Notes: generated by a model not told the origin, from the sequence alone. Positions 26,123 through 35,791 are shown, counted from the first letter of the stretch. The stretch is DNA of 64,000 bases from Taklimakanibacter lacteus (GCA_003576695.1 QOZQ01000001.1:248001-312000); one strand, 5' to 3'. Numbers and translations are program-made.

Positions 26123-27613
26123 ATGATCAGGCGGCTTGGCAAGAAATATCAGGAACTGGCGCATTCCCCCGCATGTTCCAATGGATGTTTTTGCGGCGAC
26201 GCGGCGCAATGGGCAGGCATTCTCTCCCGCCGCGGCTTCTTCCTGGGTGGCGGGGCGGCGGTCGCCGCGACACCGTTGGCGTTCGCGAGCTTCGCCTCTC
26301 CGGCGGCGGCGCAGGCCACCGACGCGGCGACGAGCCGGATTCCCGCCGACCTAGCAAAAAAGGTCTTCGACGCCATCGACGCCGACAAGGACAGGCTGGT
26401 CGAGATCTACAAGGACATCCACCAGAATGCCGAGCTCGGCTTCATGGAAGTCCGCACGGCAGGAATCATTGTAAAGACACTCGGCGATCTCGGCTTCGAG
26501 GTGAAGACGGGCATAGCGCAAACCGGCGTCGCGGCCATCCTGCGCAATGGTGACGGTCCGACCGTGATGTACCGCGCCGACATGGACGCCAATGCCGTCG
26601 AGGAGGCGACAGGACTGCCCTATGCCAGCAAGGTTCGAGCCCAAAGGCCGGACGGGACCGAGACTTATGTCGCGCATATGTGCGGTCACGATGCCCATGT
26701 CACCTGGATGCTCGGCCTTGCCAAAGTGATGGTCGAAAACAAGGACCGTTGGGGCGGCACCCTGGTCCTCATCGGACAGCCGGCCGAAGAGCCGATCACA
26801 GGTGCGAAGGCCATGGTCGATGACGGACTCTACAGCAAGCATGGCGTGCCGACGCCCGATTATCTGCTGGCGCTGCATACGGCGCCGATACCAACCGGCT
26901 ATATCTGCGCCCGCGGCGGCACGGTGATGGCCGGCACCGACCAGATCGATATCACCTTCCACGGCGTCGGCGGCCACGGCTCCATGCCGCAGATGACGAA
27001 GGACCCGGTCATCATGGGCGCTTTGGCGGTCATGGAATATCAGATGATCCTCTCGCGGGTCCTCAATCCACTCGATACGGCGGTGCTGACCGTCGGATCC
27101 TTCCAGGCCGGCTCCGACAACAATGTCATTCCCAAGGAAGCTCTGCTCAAGCTCAATCTCAGGTTCTTCGACCTCAAGGTCCGTGAGCAGATGATCAACG
27201 GCGTCAACAGCATCAATAACGGGATCGCCTCGACCTATGGAATGCCGAAAGACCAATTGCCGTCCGTGGTCATGAAAGGTTTTTCGCCCCCGCTGGTCAA
27301 TGACGCCAAGCTGGCGGCGCTGCTGAAGCCCATGTTGGCTGGTCTCCTGGGCGAGAAGCAGGTCATCGACGAATTTCCGCCAGCCACCGGTTCGGAAGAC
27401 GTGCATCTGCTGAGGGGGCCGCACGAGAAGGTTCCGGTCGCCTATATGGCGGTCGGCGTCGCCGACCCGGCGCTCTTCGCCGAAGCAGCGAAGGCCGGCA
27501 AGGTGTTTCCGTATTCGGCGCACAATCCCGACTTCCGGGTCGATCTGAATGCGATCCCGGTGGGCGCGAAGGTCGGCACGCTCTCGGTGCTGGAACTGAT
27601 GGCGAAGTCATAA
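26123..27613 (+). CDS. M20-family amidohydrolase (hippurate/IAA-amino-acid hydrolase type), Tat-exported
   Basis: This 496-residue metallo-amidohydrolase should cleave N-acyl amino acids. Dinuclear metal ligands are visible in RADMDANAV, MCGHDAHVTWML and the catalytic PAEEPITGAK. A twin-arginine signal (SRRGFFLGGGAAVAATPLA) starts only at about residue 35, after a cysteine-rich leader (C18, C22, C24). The mature enzyme is therefore probably periplasmic. It sits between the CobW gene and an OprB-like porin gene only 18 bases downstream, so porin, chaperone and hydrolase appear co-expressed. The acyl and amino-acid specificity is unknown. Confidence 0.9.
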   Translation: MIRRLGKKYQELAHSPACSNGCFCGDAAQWAGILSRRGFFLGGGAAVAATPLAFASFASPAAAQATDAATSRIPADLAKKVFDAIDADKDRLVEIYKDIHQNAELGFMEVRTAGIIVKTLGDLGFEVKTGIAQTGVAAILRNGDGPTVMYRADMDANAVEEATGLPYASKVRAQRPDGTETYVAHMCGHDAHVTWMLGLAKVMVENKDRWGGTLVLIGQPAEEPITGAKAMVDDGLYSKHGVPTPDYLLALHTAPIPTGYICARGGTVMAGTDQIDITFHGVGGHGSMPQMTKDPVIMGALAVMEYQMILSRVLNPLDTAVLTVGSFQAGSDNNVIPKEALLKLNLRFFDLKVREQMINGVNSINNGIASTYGMPKDQLPSVVMKGFSPPLVNDAKLAALLKPMLAGLLGEKQVIDEFPPATGSEDVHLLRGPHEKVPVAYMAVGVADPALFAEAAKAGKVFPYSAHNPDFRVDLNAIPVGAKVGTLSVLELMAKS

Positions 27614-27631
27614 AATTGGAAATCCGTCCCC

Positions 27632-28876
27632 ATGAAATTCAACATCTCATTGCTTGTTCTGGGGACGCTGATGGCGTTGCCGGCCGCGGCCGGGGCTGAA
27701 GAGTCGATCCTGGATCGCTCCCAGCTGCTGGTCCCGGACAGCTCCAAACAGGACCTGAAAGATGCCGGGATCAATCTCGGCTTGGCTTTCACGCAGTTCT
27801 ACCAGGGAACCGTCGCGGGCGAGGGCGACAGGACCTGGCAATATGGCGGAAAGGGCGACCTCTTCGTCGGGATCGACGGCGGGAAAGTGGGGTTGTGGTC
27901 CGGCTTCTCCGTCAGCATTCACGGCGAGCTCGAATATGGCGACGACGCCAATTCATCGGGATCGGGAGTATTGCTTCCGGTGGATACCGGGATGGGCTTG
28001 CCGCGTTTGGGCGGCACCGATGAATATGTCTCGGTCGTGCTCACGCAAGCCATTGCGGATGGCGTCACGGTCAGCATCGGCAACTTCAACATGGTGGATA
28101 CGGCGGCGCAGACGCCGCTGATCGGCAATGGCGATGCGAATGGCTCGTTCCTGAATGTGGGCCTTACGGCGCCTATCAGCGGCATAACGCCTCCCTATAT
28201 ATTGGGCGCCAATCTGGTGATCAGGACAGCGCCGGCCATCTATGCCTTCTATGTCTATGATCCCCGCAATGCGGAGAGCTGGGAGGTCTTCGAACATCCC
28301 TTCAGCGAGGGTGTGACGGGACTTGCGTCCATAACCGTTCCCGTCAAGATTGGCGGCCTTTCGGGATTCCAAGGGGTCAAGCTTGCCTACAGCACCCAGG
28401 ACGGCTTCGATCTCGACAATGTTCCGGGGCTGGGCCTGCCGCCGGAGTCGCAGGACTTCTCGCCCAAGTCGAACCGCTGGTATGCGGCTTATTCGTTCCA
28501 GCAATATCTTCAGCAGAATCCCGACAACCCGCGCGAGGGATGGGGCGTGTTCGGCGAGGTCGGCATTTCCGACGCAAACCCCAATGTCATCGCATGGCAT
28601 GCGATTGCCGGCATCGGCGGGTCGAGCTTCATTCCCGGCCGATCGGACGATCGCTTCGGGATCGCCTATTTCCGCTACGGCTTGAGCGACAAGCTGCTCG
28701 ACGGGCTCGAGGACTTGGGCATCGATCTCCAGGATGAAAGCGGCGTCGAGGCCTATTACAATGCCGCCCTTACGCCCTGGTTCCGCCTGAGCGCGGACCT
28801 CCAGGTCATAGATCCCGTCAGCCGGAACGATATGGCTGTTTTCATGGGGCTGCGGGGTCAGCTGATCGTTTTCTAG
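27632..28876 (+). CDS. OprB-like outer-membrane porin
   Basis: This 414-residue protein has a signal peptide ending near AAAGAEE. A beta-barrel of the carbohydrate-selective porin family follows, with FTQFYQGTVAGEGDRTWQYG, GGKGDLFVGIDGGKVGLWSG and repeated amphipathic aromatic strands to the C-terminus. It is a clear paralogue of the porin at 39739-41016. Both are coupled to an amidohydrolase gene, which suggests that the imported solutes are amide conjugates and not simple sugars (inference). It is convergent with an AraC gene 43 bases away. Confidence 0.9.
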   Translation: MKFNISLLVLGTLMALPAAAGAEESILDRSQLLVPDSSKQDLKDAGINLGLAFTQFYQGTVAGEGDRTWQYGGKGDLFVGIDGGKVGLWSGFSVSIHGELEYGDDANSSGSGVLLPVDTGMGLPRLGGTDEYVSVVLTQAIADGVTVSIGNFNMVDTAAQTPLIGNGDANGSFLNVGLTAPISGITPPYILGANLVIRTAPAIYAFYVYDPRNAESWEVFEHPFSEGVTGLASITVPVKIGGLSGFQGVKLAYSTQDGFDLDNVPGLGLPPESQDFSPKSNRWYAAYSFQQYLQQNPDNPREGWGVFGEVGISDANPNVIAWHAIAGIGGSSFIPGRSDDRFGIAYFRYGLSDKLLDGLEDLGIDLQDESGVEAYYNAALTPWFRLSADLQVIDPVSRNDMAVFMGLRGQLIVF

Positions 28877-28919
28877 TCGCGGGAGAGGGGCGGATCTTTC
28901 GTGCGTGGCTCGTTTGCGA

Positions 28920-29882
28920 CTATCTACCGTTTGCTTTCCGGAAAGCCGCCGGCGTCGTGCCCGTCAACCGGCGAAAGGCTTTCGTCAGATGCGCCTGGTC
29001 GGAAAACCCACATTGCTGGGCGATGACGGCAATGCTCTCATCCGCTTGTGCGAGCAGGCGCCGTGCATGGTCTATGCGGCAACGAATGAGGAACTGATAG
29101 GGCGTGACGCCGGCCTCCAGCTTGAAAAGCCTGAGGAAATGATCGGCGGTCACGCCGGTGCCGGCCGAAAGATCTTTGAGCGTCAGGCGTTCTTCGAACC
29201 GGCTTCGGATCATCTCCTGGGCACGCGATATGTGCTGGCTTCCTAGCCGCCGAAGGTTGGCAGGCTGTGTCTGCGGATGACCAAGACTCGAATATCTTCT
29301 CAGGAGATGAGCGGCCGCGGCGTATGTCAGGGTTTCGACATATATGCCGGAAGACTTCGGATCGCTCGCAAGCTCGTGCCGGATCGCGCCGCAGAGCTGC
29401 TCGAGAACGGGATCGTATGCCGCGAGAGTAGGAAGAATGGCGATGTTGTCGGGATCGCCGTGATGCATCCGCATCGCTATATCGTCGACGACCGACCGAC
29501 GGATATAGAGATGTGTCGTCCGCGCCCTGGATTGTGATTCGACGGCAAAGGCGATGTCATTTGGGACTATGGAAACACCGCCGGGCCGGCCATGCAGGGT
29601 TGCCGTCTTGTAGGGGAAGCGAACGGTCGCGTCCACGCGGCCCGACTCGATCAGGGAAATTAATATGCCGTCTATGGCGTCGAATTGCCCGGCATAAGGA
29701 CTTTCCGTCTGGACCGACATGAATGCGGAAGGCCATGCCAGGCCGGCGCTCGTCCTGTGCACCGCGAAGCTGGTCATGTTAACGAAGCCGTGTGTTTCGT
29801 CGGCCATGAACTCAGACCGCAAATGACGTTCGCGTGACGGTTGTCGACTGAAGCTCAAGGGGATGAGGGTCGCCAACGACAC
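28920..29882 (-). CDS. AraC-family transcriptional regulator
   Basis: This regulator of up to 320 residues has the C-terminal AraC double helix-turn-helix (about 220-318), with RLTLKDLSAGTGVTADHFLR and CGFSDQAHLTKAFRRLTGT. Its N-terminal domain is not related to the two paralogous AraC regulators in this window. A start at ATG 29807 (295 residues) is also possible; neither codon has a good ribosome-binding site. It is convergent with the M20/porin operon and may regulate it. The 262 bases upstream hold no gene. Confidence 0.87.
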   Translation of the reverse strand: MSLATLIPLSFSRQPSRERHLRSEFMADETHGFVNMTSFAVHRTSAGLAWPSAFMSVQTESPYAGQFDAIDGILISLIESGRVDATVRFPYKTATLHGRPGGVSIVPNDIAFAVESQSRARTTHLYIRRSVVDDIAMRMHHGDPDNIAILPTLAAYDPVLEQLCGAIRHELASDPKSSGIYVETLTYAAAAHLLRRYSSLGHPQTQPANLRRLGSQHISRAQEMIRSRFEERLTLKDLSAGTGVTADHFLRLFKLEAGVTPYQFLIRCRIDHARRLLAQADESIAVIAQQCGFSDQAHLTKAFRRLTGTTPAAFRKANGR

Positions 29883-30144
29883 GTCAATATCCGTCCGGCA
29901 AACGCCAGGACATCACCGATGGGACGCGCATATGCGGTCCCGTCATTGATGCCAGGTATTTCATCGCTTTGCCTCGAGAGCCATCCACCTAGCCGGCAGC
30001 CCGACGTTCAGGCACCCGGCGCGTCATTTGATCAACAGCCGGGGCGTCTCGATCGTCGTTGCGAGCTGCATTTTGTTTACTGGTGTTTCGGAAGTGCGGC
30101 TATCCAGTTCACGCCAGCTTCCGATGAACCCGCATTTCCGGTGT

Positions 30145-30747
30145 TCAGACTACGAGCACGACGGCCCCCACGGCGACGCGGCCGTAAAGGTCGATGATGT
30201 CCTCGTTAATCATGCGGATGCAGCCGGACGAGGCCTCGGTCCCGATGGTCCAGGGCTCGGATGTGCCGTGGATCCGATAATAGGTATCGTGGCCGTTCTG
30301 GAACAGATAGAGCGCCCGCGCGCCCAGCGGATTTGCCGGACCGGGCTCGATCCGGCGAGGCAGACCCGGCGCCTGCGCATGCATCTCGTCGGTCGGGTAC
30401 CAGGCCGGCCATGCCGCCTTGCGTCCGACCACCGCCTTGCCCCTCCAGGCATGGCCGCTTGCCCCGACCGCCACGCCATAACGCCGGATCAGCTTCCTGC
30501 TTTCCACGAAGGAGAGCTGGCGGTTGGCCGTGTCGACGACGATGGATCCCGGTCTCTCCGGGGCCGCGGCGGCGAGCGTCGCCGGGTGGTAGCGGGCGGC
30601 AAATTTCGAACGATCGACACGCCGGACGGGATAGGGCTCTTCAGAATAATCCCGCGCCGGCGTGTCGTCCGTCTCGGCGAGGAGACGGGTGGAGGCGCAG
30701 CCGGTGATTGCCGGCATGGCCAATAGGAGAAGGGAGCGCCGGTTCAC
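30145..30747 (-). CDS. L,D-transpeptidase (YkuD domain) lipoprotein
   Basis: This 200-residue envelope protein has a lipobox at the end of its signal peptide (LLLAMPAITGC), so it should be a lipoprotein. The YkuD catalytic region shows the conserved histidine in YRIHGTSEPWTIG and the nucleophile in SSGCIRMINEDI. The enzyme forms 3-3 cross-links in peptidoglycan or attaches proteins to it. It follows the autotransporter gene by 43 bases on the same strand, so a link with surface anchoring or export is possible but unproven. Confidence 0.9.
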   Translation of the reverse strand: MNRRSLLLLAMPAITGCASTRLLAETDDTPARDYSEEPYPVRRVDRSKFAARYHPATLAAAAPERPGSIVVDTANRQLSFVESRKLIRRYGVAVGASGHAWRGKAVVGRKAAWPAWYPTDEMHAQAPGLPRRIEPGPANPLGARALYLFQNGHDTYYRIHGTSEPWTIGTEASSGCIRMINEDIIDLYGRVAVGAVVLVV

Positions 30748-30790
30748 CGGTCAGCTCTCGCGGACAATGGCGCGCCGGCTCGCATCGCGA

Positions 30791-33700
30791 CTACCAGCTC
30801 ACGTGGATGCCCGCATTGCCGTTGAAGCTGTAGCTGTCGGTAAAATTCTCAAGCGAGGTGTTAGCCGAGACTTCGCCGAAGAGAGCGTATCTGTCGTTGT
30901 CCAGATTGTAGCTGCCGCCGATGCCGACACCGCCCCACAAGGGATCGAGCTCGGTCTCGAACTCGTTGCCGCTGGCATCGACGCTGGTTCCGTCGAGAAA
31001 CTCATATTGCAGATTGGCTATGCCATAAACCGAAGCCCGCTGGATATCGCCCGAGCCGTCCTTCCAGCTGTCCTGGTATTCGAGCGCCAGGCCGGCGCGG
31101 CCCTTGAGGCTTTCGCCGTCACCCATCGAGACATCGGCGCCCAGCGCATCCGTGAAGTCGTCGAACTCCACGCTGGAATAGACGAGCTGGGCCTGCGGCG
31201 TCAGGGCCCAAGCGCCGGCGAATTCGAGACGCTGGCCGATCTCGATGGAGAGCGCATAGCCGAAAGCGTTGTTGCCGTCGGCCATGTCGCCCAGAAGGCT
31301 GGTCTTGAGGTCGCTGTCATACCAGGTGGCGCCGGCCTGGCCGTCGACATAGAAGCCGCTCAGGCCATACCAGGTCAGCGATGCGCCGACACCGTAGGCG
31401 GTCGTCGAAATGTCGCCGCCACCGACCAGGGACGAGACATCCGTGTCGATCGTGCCATACTGCGCATTGATGCCGCCGATGAGCTTGCCCGCGTCACCTT
31501 CCGCGAACAGCCCATCGATGCCGGCCTGCAGCTTCCAGAGATCCTGGTCATAGGACATTCCGCTGGTCGACTTGTCGGGCTCGTACTCGCCATGCGCGAC
31601 CTCGATGCGGCCCCAGATCGAGCTCTGGTCGATATGCTTGCCGTTGGAATCCTGGTAGTAGTCGTCCTCTTCGTCGCTGATGGCGCAGGTGTAATTCCGT
31701 GCTGGATCCTTGCAGAACACCGCCCCGGTCGCGGGCTGGTTCCAGTAGCGGTTGCCGGAGCGCTGCTGCAGGCTGGACAGGCTATTTAAGCCGAGCAATG
31801 CCTGCACATAGGCTTCGTAGATCGGAATGCCGGGCGCGGTGATGAGAGCGCCGTCGGCCAGTTCGGTGCGCAGATACCAGTCGCCATCCTCAGCGCCGTC
31901 CTTGCCGTTCTGCTGAAGCGTGTAGCCCCAGGCGCCCTGGAAGATCACTTCCTCGTTCCTGATCACGAAGGGGCTGTCGAGGACGAACTCGCCATCCGAC
32001 GCGCCGTCGACCTGGACCAGCAGGATACCGTCCTGGAGCGTCTGCTCGCCGATGCCGTCCGTGTTCTCGACATGGATCAGCGTCAAGCCGCTGGTGCTGC
32101 CCTCGACATGGAGGAGATCGGACTGCGACCCGTCGGTTCCGAGATAGGTGTTCATGAACAATTCGCTATCGGTCGAGGAATAGTCGCCGTTGACCGTCAG
32201 CGTCTTATGCACGTTTCCGTCGCGCGTGTAGAAGACATCGGTGTTCTCGAGCGTCAGGTTGGTGACGTTCGAGTCTGCATTCATCTCCCATCTGGTGCCG
32301 GTCAGGTCGACATCCGACGTGCCGCCGGCTTCGGTCTGCATGCGACCGGTCAGGTCCGATCCGGTGGCGGAGAAGCTCGCTCCCGTGTCCGCCGCCACAT
32401 GGAGAACGCCGTCCGAGCCTTCAGCTATGACATTGCTCAGGACGAAGCTGTTGGCATCGCCGCCGTCGGCTTGGGCAACCCAGCCATTGATGTCGGCCGT
32501 CAGATCGGACGCGATGAACTTGCCGCCGTCCTCGGCGAGGAGGCCGGTGCTGCCGGCGCCCGACAGTGTCATGTCGCCGGTCGTCTCGACCGTGGCGGAA
32601 TTGCGCGCGATGAAGCCCGTGACGCCGGTCTCAGCGGACTCGACATCCGCGCCATTGGTGAGCTTGGTCGCGGGATCGATGGCGCCGACCGGGGCGCCGT
32701 TCAGGCCATGCTTCTGGCCGTCCGCGATGCCGGCAATGGTGTTGGCGGCATCGAGATTGAAGATGGTGGTGTCATCGGCGGTGCCGGTCGCCCCGCCTTC
32801 GATCACCATGGCGGTTGCGCCGTCGCCGGTCAGGTTGAAGGTGGTTCCCTTCGTATCGATGACGGTTCCCGCTCCCGTGCCGACAACGCCCTTGGAATCG
32901 ATGCCGCTGGCGGTGATCGTGAAGCCGGTGCCGTCGAACTGGGCGCCATCCTCGATACGGAAGAGGGTGGAGCGTTCCGTCGCCACCTCGAATTCCGTCT
33001 CATCGGTGTCGATGGAGGCGCCGGAACCATAGATGAAGAAGCCGATCTGATCGGTGCCGTCCGAGAAACTTGGGGTGGCGCCATCGCCCACATGCACATT
33101 CGCGTCGCCCCTCGCATGCACGCCGATGGCGCCGTTGCCGGTCAGATTGAGGGGACCGGATATGTCGGCGCTGGCGGTCCCGCCGCCCGTGCCTTCCACC
33201 CAGACACCGTAGTTGCGGGTGCCGGAAGCCGGATCCGCATCGCCCGCGACATTGACGGTGCCGGTCGAGATCACATGGGCGTCGGTGCCGTTGTCGCTCA
33301 AGACCTTCAGCGCGGTGCCGTTGACGCCATTGACCGTGAGCGTGCCGCTGTTCTTTATATTGCCGTCGGCGCCCGCATTGCGGACCAGATAGCCGACATT
33401 CTCCCGCGGCGTGCCGGCGGCGGCGCCGTTGACTGTGATGTCGCCCTTGTTGTCGACAGTGGATCCGGCCGTCGCGCCATCGACCTTGAGGCCGACCGCG
33501 CCCTGCGTCAGACTCCCGATGGTGATGTCGCCTTCATTGACGACATGGCTGAGGCCGGTGACATTGACGCCGGTCGCCGCACCCAGGCCGCCGATATTGA
33601 GGGCCACGTCCTGGCCCAGCTCATTGCGGCCGATATAGATTTCAGCGCCAGCGGCGTTGGTGAAGGTACTGTTCGCCGCATTGACGCCCGTCGCCGAGAC

Positions 33701-35158
33701 ATTCGCGCTGCTACCGCCAGTGCCGGTGCCGCCGAGGCTGATGACGCTGTTGTTGGTGATGTCCGATCCGTTGGTGGCGTTTATCGCCGTCCCGCCGGCT
33801 TCCTGATTGATGGTTCCGTCATTGGTGTAGGTCGAGCCATTCACATCGACGGCATTGCTGCCGACACGTGAATTGATGACGGCGCCTTCGGCATTGGAGC
33901 CGGTGCTGCCATTGGTCAGCACCATGACGACGCCATTGGTGTTGTTGACGGTGCCGTTGTTGACGATCGTCGCCCCGTCCTCGGCCCGCAGCACGCCGCC
34001 ATTGGCGCCGTTCACGTCGAGCGTGACGCCGGCGGTGATATTGGCGGCCCCGTTCGCGCCGATGGCATTCATCACTGTGCGCTGGCCGCCGCCTTCATGG
34101 ACATCGTCAGGCTGGGGCACCGCGTCATACTCGAAATCGACTTGCCCGGTCTGGAGATTGGCGGCCGCGGCGATGAGCGAATCATACTGCGCCTGGTCGA
34201 TGACGACGCCGTCATTGTCGTCATTGATGATCTGGATCAGGGCATCGTTGAAGGCCTTGAAGTCGTCGAAATTGTTGATGGCCACCTTGCCGTCGGTGAC
34301 GGTCAACGGCGTGCCGGGCGGTAAGGTCACGCCGTCGGGCAGTTCCACCTCGGTCGGCCAGCCTGCCAGCTGGTTCGACGTGGTCGTGAGCTGCGTGTCG
34401 AGAGGCATGGTGGCGCCGAAGAAATCTATCTTGTTGCTCGACGTCCAGTTGATCGTGCTCTGCGCCGATCCGCTGCCGTCGGCCTGGAACAGGGTCGTCT
34501 GCTTGGCGGCCATGCTGATATCGCCGGCGATATCGACATTGAGGGTGCCGCCCGTCTGCTCCACATTGCCGAGCCGCGTATCTATATATTGGTTATCCTG
34601 GACAGCGACATAATCCGGAAAGGTCCGCTCGCCGAGCTGCGGTGCCGACATCTGGCCCGACTGGAAGACGTTGATCGTGCGCTGGTCCTGGGTAATCGGA
34701 TCGATGTAGCTTGCCGCGCCGTTCTGCGCGCCGCGGTTGAGCACATGGTCGTCCAGGAACTCGGCTCCCGCGGTCACCCGGCCATCGGTGTCAAAGGTGA
34801 ACAAGGAGGTCGCGCCATTGACGCCCGGCTCGCCGGGCTGGATGACCGCGGCGTTACCGGTCAAGGTGACCGTCTCGCCATTCGTGACGGTTACAGGATC
34901 GAGGTCGTTGTTCGTGGCGTTGGCGCCCGTTCCGCCATTCTCATCGATGGCGGGATCATAGGGCTGCAGCGTGCAATTGCCACCGACGACCGCACCGCCC
35001 CCGCCGCAATCGGACGCGGCCGCCCCGCCGATCGGGCCCGTCAGGCCGATCATCAACGCCGAGAATGTGACACCGGACAGCAGAGCCGACGCGCGCATCC
35101 GGTCCGGATGGCGCCTCAATGCAACAGAATCAAATTTATCGCTATTTCTAATGAACAT
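30791..35158 (-). CDS. large autotransporter (type V secretion)
   Basis: This 1455-residue protein is a classical autotransporter. An extended signal region lies around residues 20-50 (RMRASALLSGVTFSALMIGL). A long passenger (about 50-1170) consists of Gly/Asn/Thr-rich beta-helix repeats with recurring NNGTV- and GDITV-like turns. The translocator barrel occupies about 1176-1455, starting at SSIWGRIEVAHGEYEPD and ending in the aromatic residue of HVSW, the usual assembly signal. ATG 35158 is chosen because GGGAGAGG precedes it; the open frame beyond has no signal sequence. Only a few cysteines occur, clustered at DCGGGGAVVGGNC and CKDPARNYTC. The function may be adhesion. Confidence 0.92.
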   Translation of the reverse strand: MFIRNSDKFDSVALRRHPDRMRASALLSGVTFSALMIGLTGPIGGAAASDCGGGGAVVGGNCTLQPYDPAIDENGGTGANATNNDLDPVTVTNGETVTLTGNAAVIQPGEPGVNGATSLFTFDTDGRVTAGAEFLDDHVLNRGAQNGAASYIDPITQDQRTINVFQSGQMSAPQLGERTFPDYVAVQDNQYIDTRLGNVEQTGGTLNVDIAGDISMAAKQTTLFQADGSGSAQSTINWTSSNKIDFFGATMPLDTQLTTTSNQLAGWPTEVELPDGVTLPPGTPLTVTDGKVAINNFDDFKAFNDALIQIINDDNDGVVIDQAQYDSLIAAAANLQTGQVDFEYDAVPQPDDVHEGGGQRTVMNAIGANGAANITAGVTLDVNGANGGVLRAEDGATIVNNGTVNNTNGVVMVLTNGSTGSNAEGAVINSRVGSNAVDVNGSTYTNDGTINQEAGGTAINATNGSDITNNSVISLGGTGTGGSSANVSATGVNAANSTFTNAAGAEIYIGRNELGQDVALNIGGLGAATGVNVTGLSHVVNEGDITIGSLTQGAVGLKVDGATAGSTVDNKGDITVNGAAAGTPRENVGYLVRNAGADGNIKNSGTLTVNGVNGTALKVLSDNGTDAHVISTGTVNVAGDADPASGTRNYGVWVEGTGGGTASADISGPLNLTGNGAIGVHARGDANVHVGDGATPSFSDGTDQIGFFIYGSGASIDTDETEFEVATERSTLFRIEDGAQFDGTGFTITASGIDSKGVVGTGAGTVIDTKGTTFNLTGDGATAMVIEGGATGTADDTTIFNLDAANTIAGIADGQKHGLNGAPVGAIDPATKLTNGADVESAETGVTGFIARNSATVETTGDMTLSGAGSTGLLAEDGGKFIASDLTADINGWVAQADGGDANSFVLSNVIAEGSDGVLHVAADTGASFSATGSDLTGRMQTEAGGTSDVDLTGTRWEMNADSNVTNLTLENTDVFYTRDGNVHKTLTVNGDYSSTDSELFMNTYLGTDGSQSDLLHVEGSTSGLTLIHVENTDGIGEQTLQDGILLVQVDGASDGEFVLDSPFVIRNEEVIFQGAWGYTLQQNGKDGAEDGDWYLRTELADGALITAPGIPIYEAYVQALLGLNSLSSLQQRSGNRYWNQPATGAVFCKDPARNYTCAISDEEDDYYQDSNGKHIDQSSIWGRIEVAHGEYEPDKSTSGMSYDQDLWKLQAGIDGLFAEGDAGKLIGGINAQYGTIDTDVSSLVGGGDISTTAYGVGASLTWYGLSGFYVDGQAGATWYDSDLKTSLLGDMADGNNAFGYALSIEIGQRLEFAGAWALTPQAQLVYSSVEFDDFTDALGADVSMGDGESLKGRAGLALEYQDSWKDGSGDIQRASVYGIANLQYEFLDGTSVDASGNEFETELDPLWGGVGIGGSYNLDNDRYALFGEVSANTSLENFTDSYSFNGNAGIHVSW

Positions 35159-35198
35159 TCGCCTCTCCCACCCGCCGCAAAAGCAGATGGAGCGAGCA

Positions 35199-35297
35199 AA
35201 GGCGAATGCCCGTACCGTGTCGCTGCTAATATCGATATTCGTAGTACGATATCGATGCGGCCTCGCACTTTTGTCAGCTAAGACGATGTTGTCGTAA
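35199..35297. repeat. repeat module B, copy 1, with palindromic site before the autotransporter
   Basis: About 100 bases match 41327-41427 in the same orientation at roughly 80 percent identity by eye. The best conserved core is GTAGTACGATATC. In this copy ATCGATATTCG and CGATATCGAT flank TAGTA, making an imperfect palindrome about 45-75 bases upstream of the autotransporter ATG. It could be a regulator-binding site, but this is inference. Confidence 0.7.
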
Positions 35298-35446
35298 GGA
35301 GATTTGCGAATGGGGAAGCACGTCAGCCTCGATCGAGCGATGTGCCGGGCTCTCGTCAGCATTGCTCCTGGAAATTTGTCTTTCCGCGAGCCGTAACGGT
35401 ACCACGGGTCACGATCAGTCCGATTGTGGATTGGATCGACGACCCC

Positions 35447-35510
35447 ATGAAATCGACAAGCTTGACGCCGCCCTGCGCGCAACATGTGCAGTGCGTACCA
35501 GGAAGCACGC
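35447..35510. repeat. repeat module A, copy 1
   Basis: About 64 bases beginning ATGAAATCGACAAGCTTGAC match 41170-41231 in the same orientation, with few substitutions and one indel. Read on the minus strand both give a MLRAG-x-x-K/Q-like peptide. I do not recognise it; it may be the remnant of a mobile element or of a gene end. Confidence 0.65.
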
Positions 35511-35566
35511 GGTCACGAACTGCCCGCCCAAGACGATACTTCTAATGATCAAATAACGGTAGAGAC

Positions 35567-35700
35567 GTGCTTGTCATAGGCGTGGCGCTGACGCTGTTCG
35601 CGCTACGCCTGCGGCGAATAGGCAGGCAAATCATGGCGAGGACGGTATGAGCACAGGTTCCGGTGACGCTCCTCACCGGCTTCCTGGGTGCCGGGAAGCC
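35567..35700 (+). pseudogene. relic of the hdeD-cobW gene junction
   Basis: The plus strand reads VIGVALTLFALRLRRIGRQ and IMARTV, then a stop overlapping ATGA. After a two-base deletion it reads VPVTLLTGFLGAGK and then diverges. This matches the end of the HdeD protein (AIGVALMLLALRLWRIGKQ) and the start of the CobW protein (IPVTLLTGFLGAGKTT) at 24980-25110, including the ATGA overlap. No upstream HdeD sequence and no further CobW sequence remain. It is a truncated duplicate that marks a past rearrangement next to the second amidohydrolase/porin block. Confidence 0.8.
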
Positions 35701-35791
35701 CGCAAACACAACCTCGCGCGGATCATGAAGCTTTACAGCGAGCCGGCGCCTGGCGCCGATCTTGCGCGCTGAGCCTTCAACCGCCCGGTGA

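Noticed and set aside
32072..33871. 599-codon plus-strand frame antisense to the autotransporter
   Set aside because: It mirrors the repetitive passenger domain and has no start signal or recognisable domain; the autotransporter has both a signal region and a beta-barrel on the other strand.
35159..35485. N-terminal extension of the autotransporter frame to 35485
   Set aside because: The extension crosses repeat modules A and B and contains no signal sequence. GGGAGAGG before ATG 35158 gives a better start.
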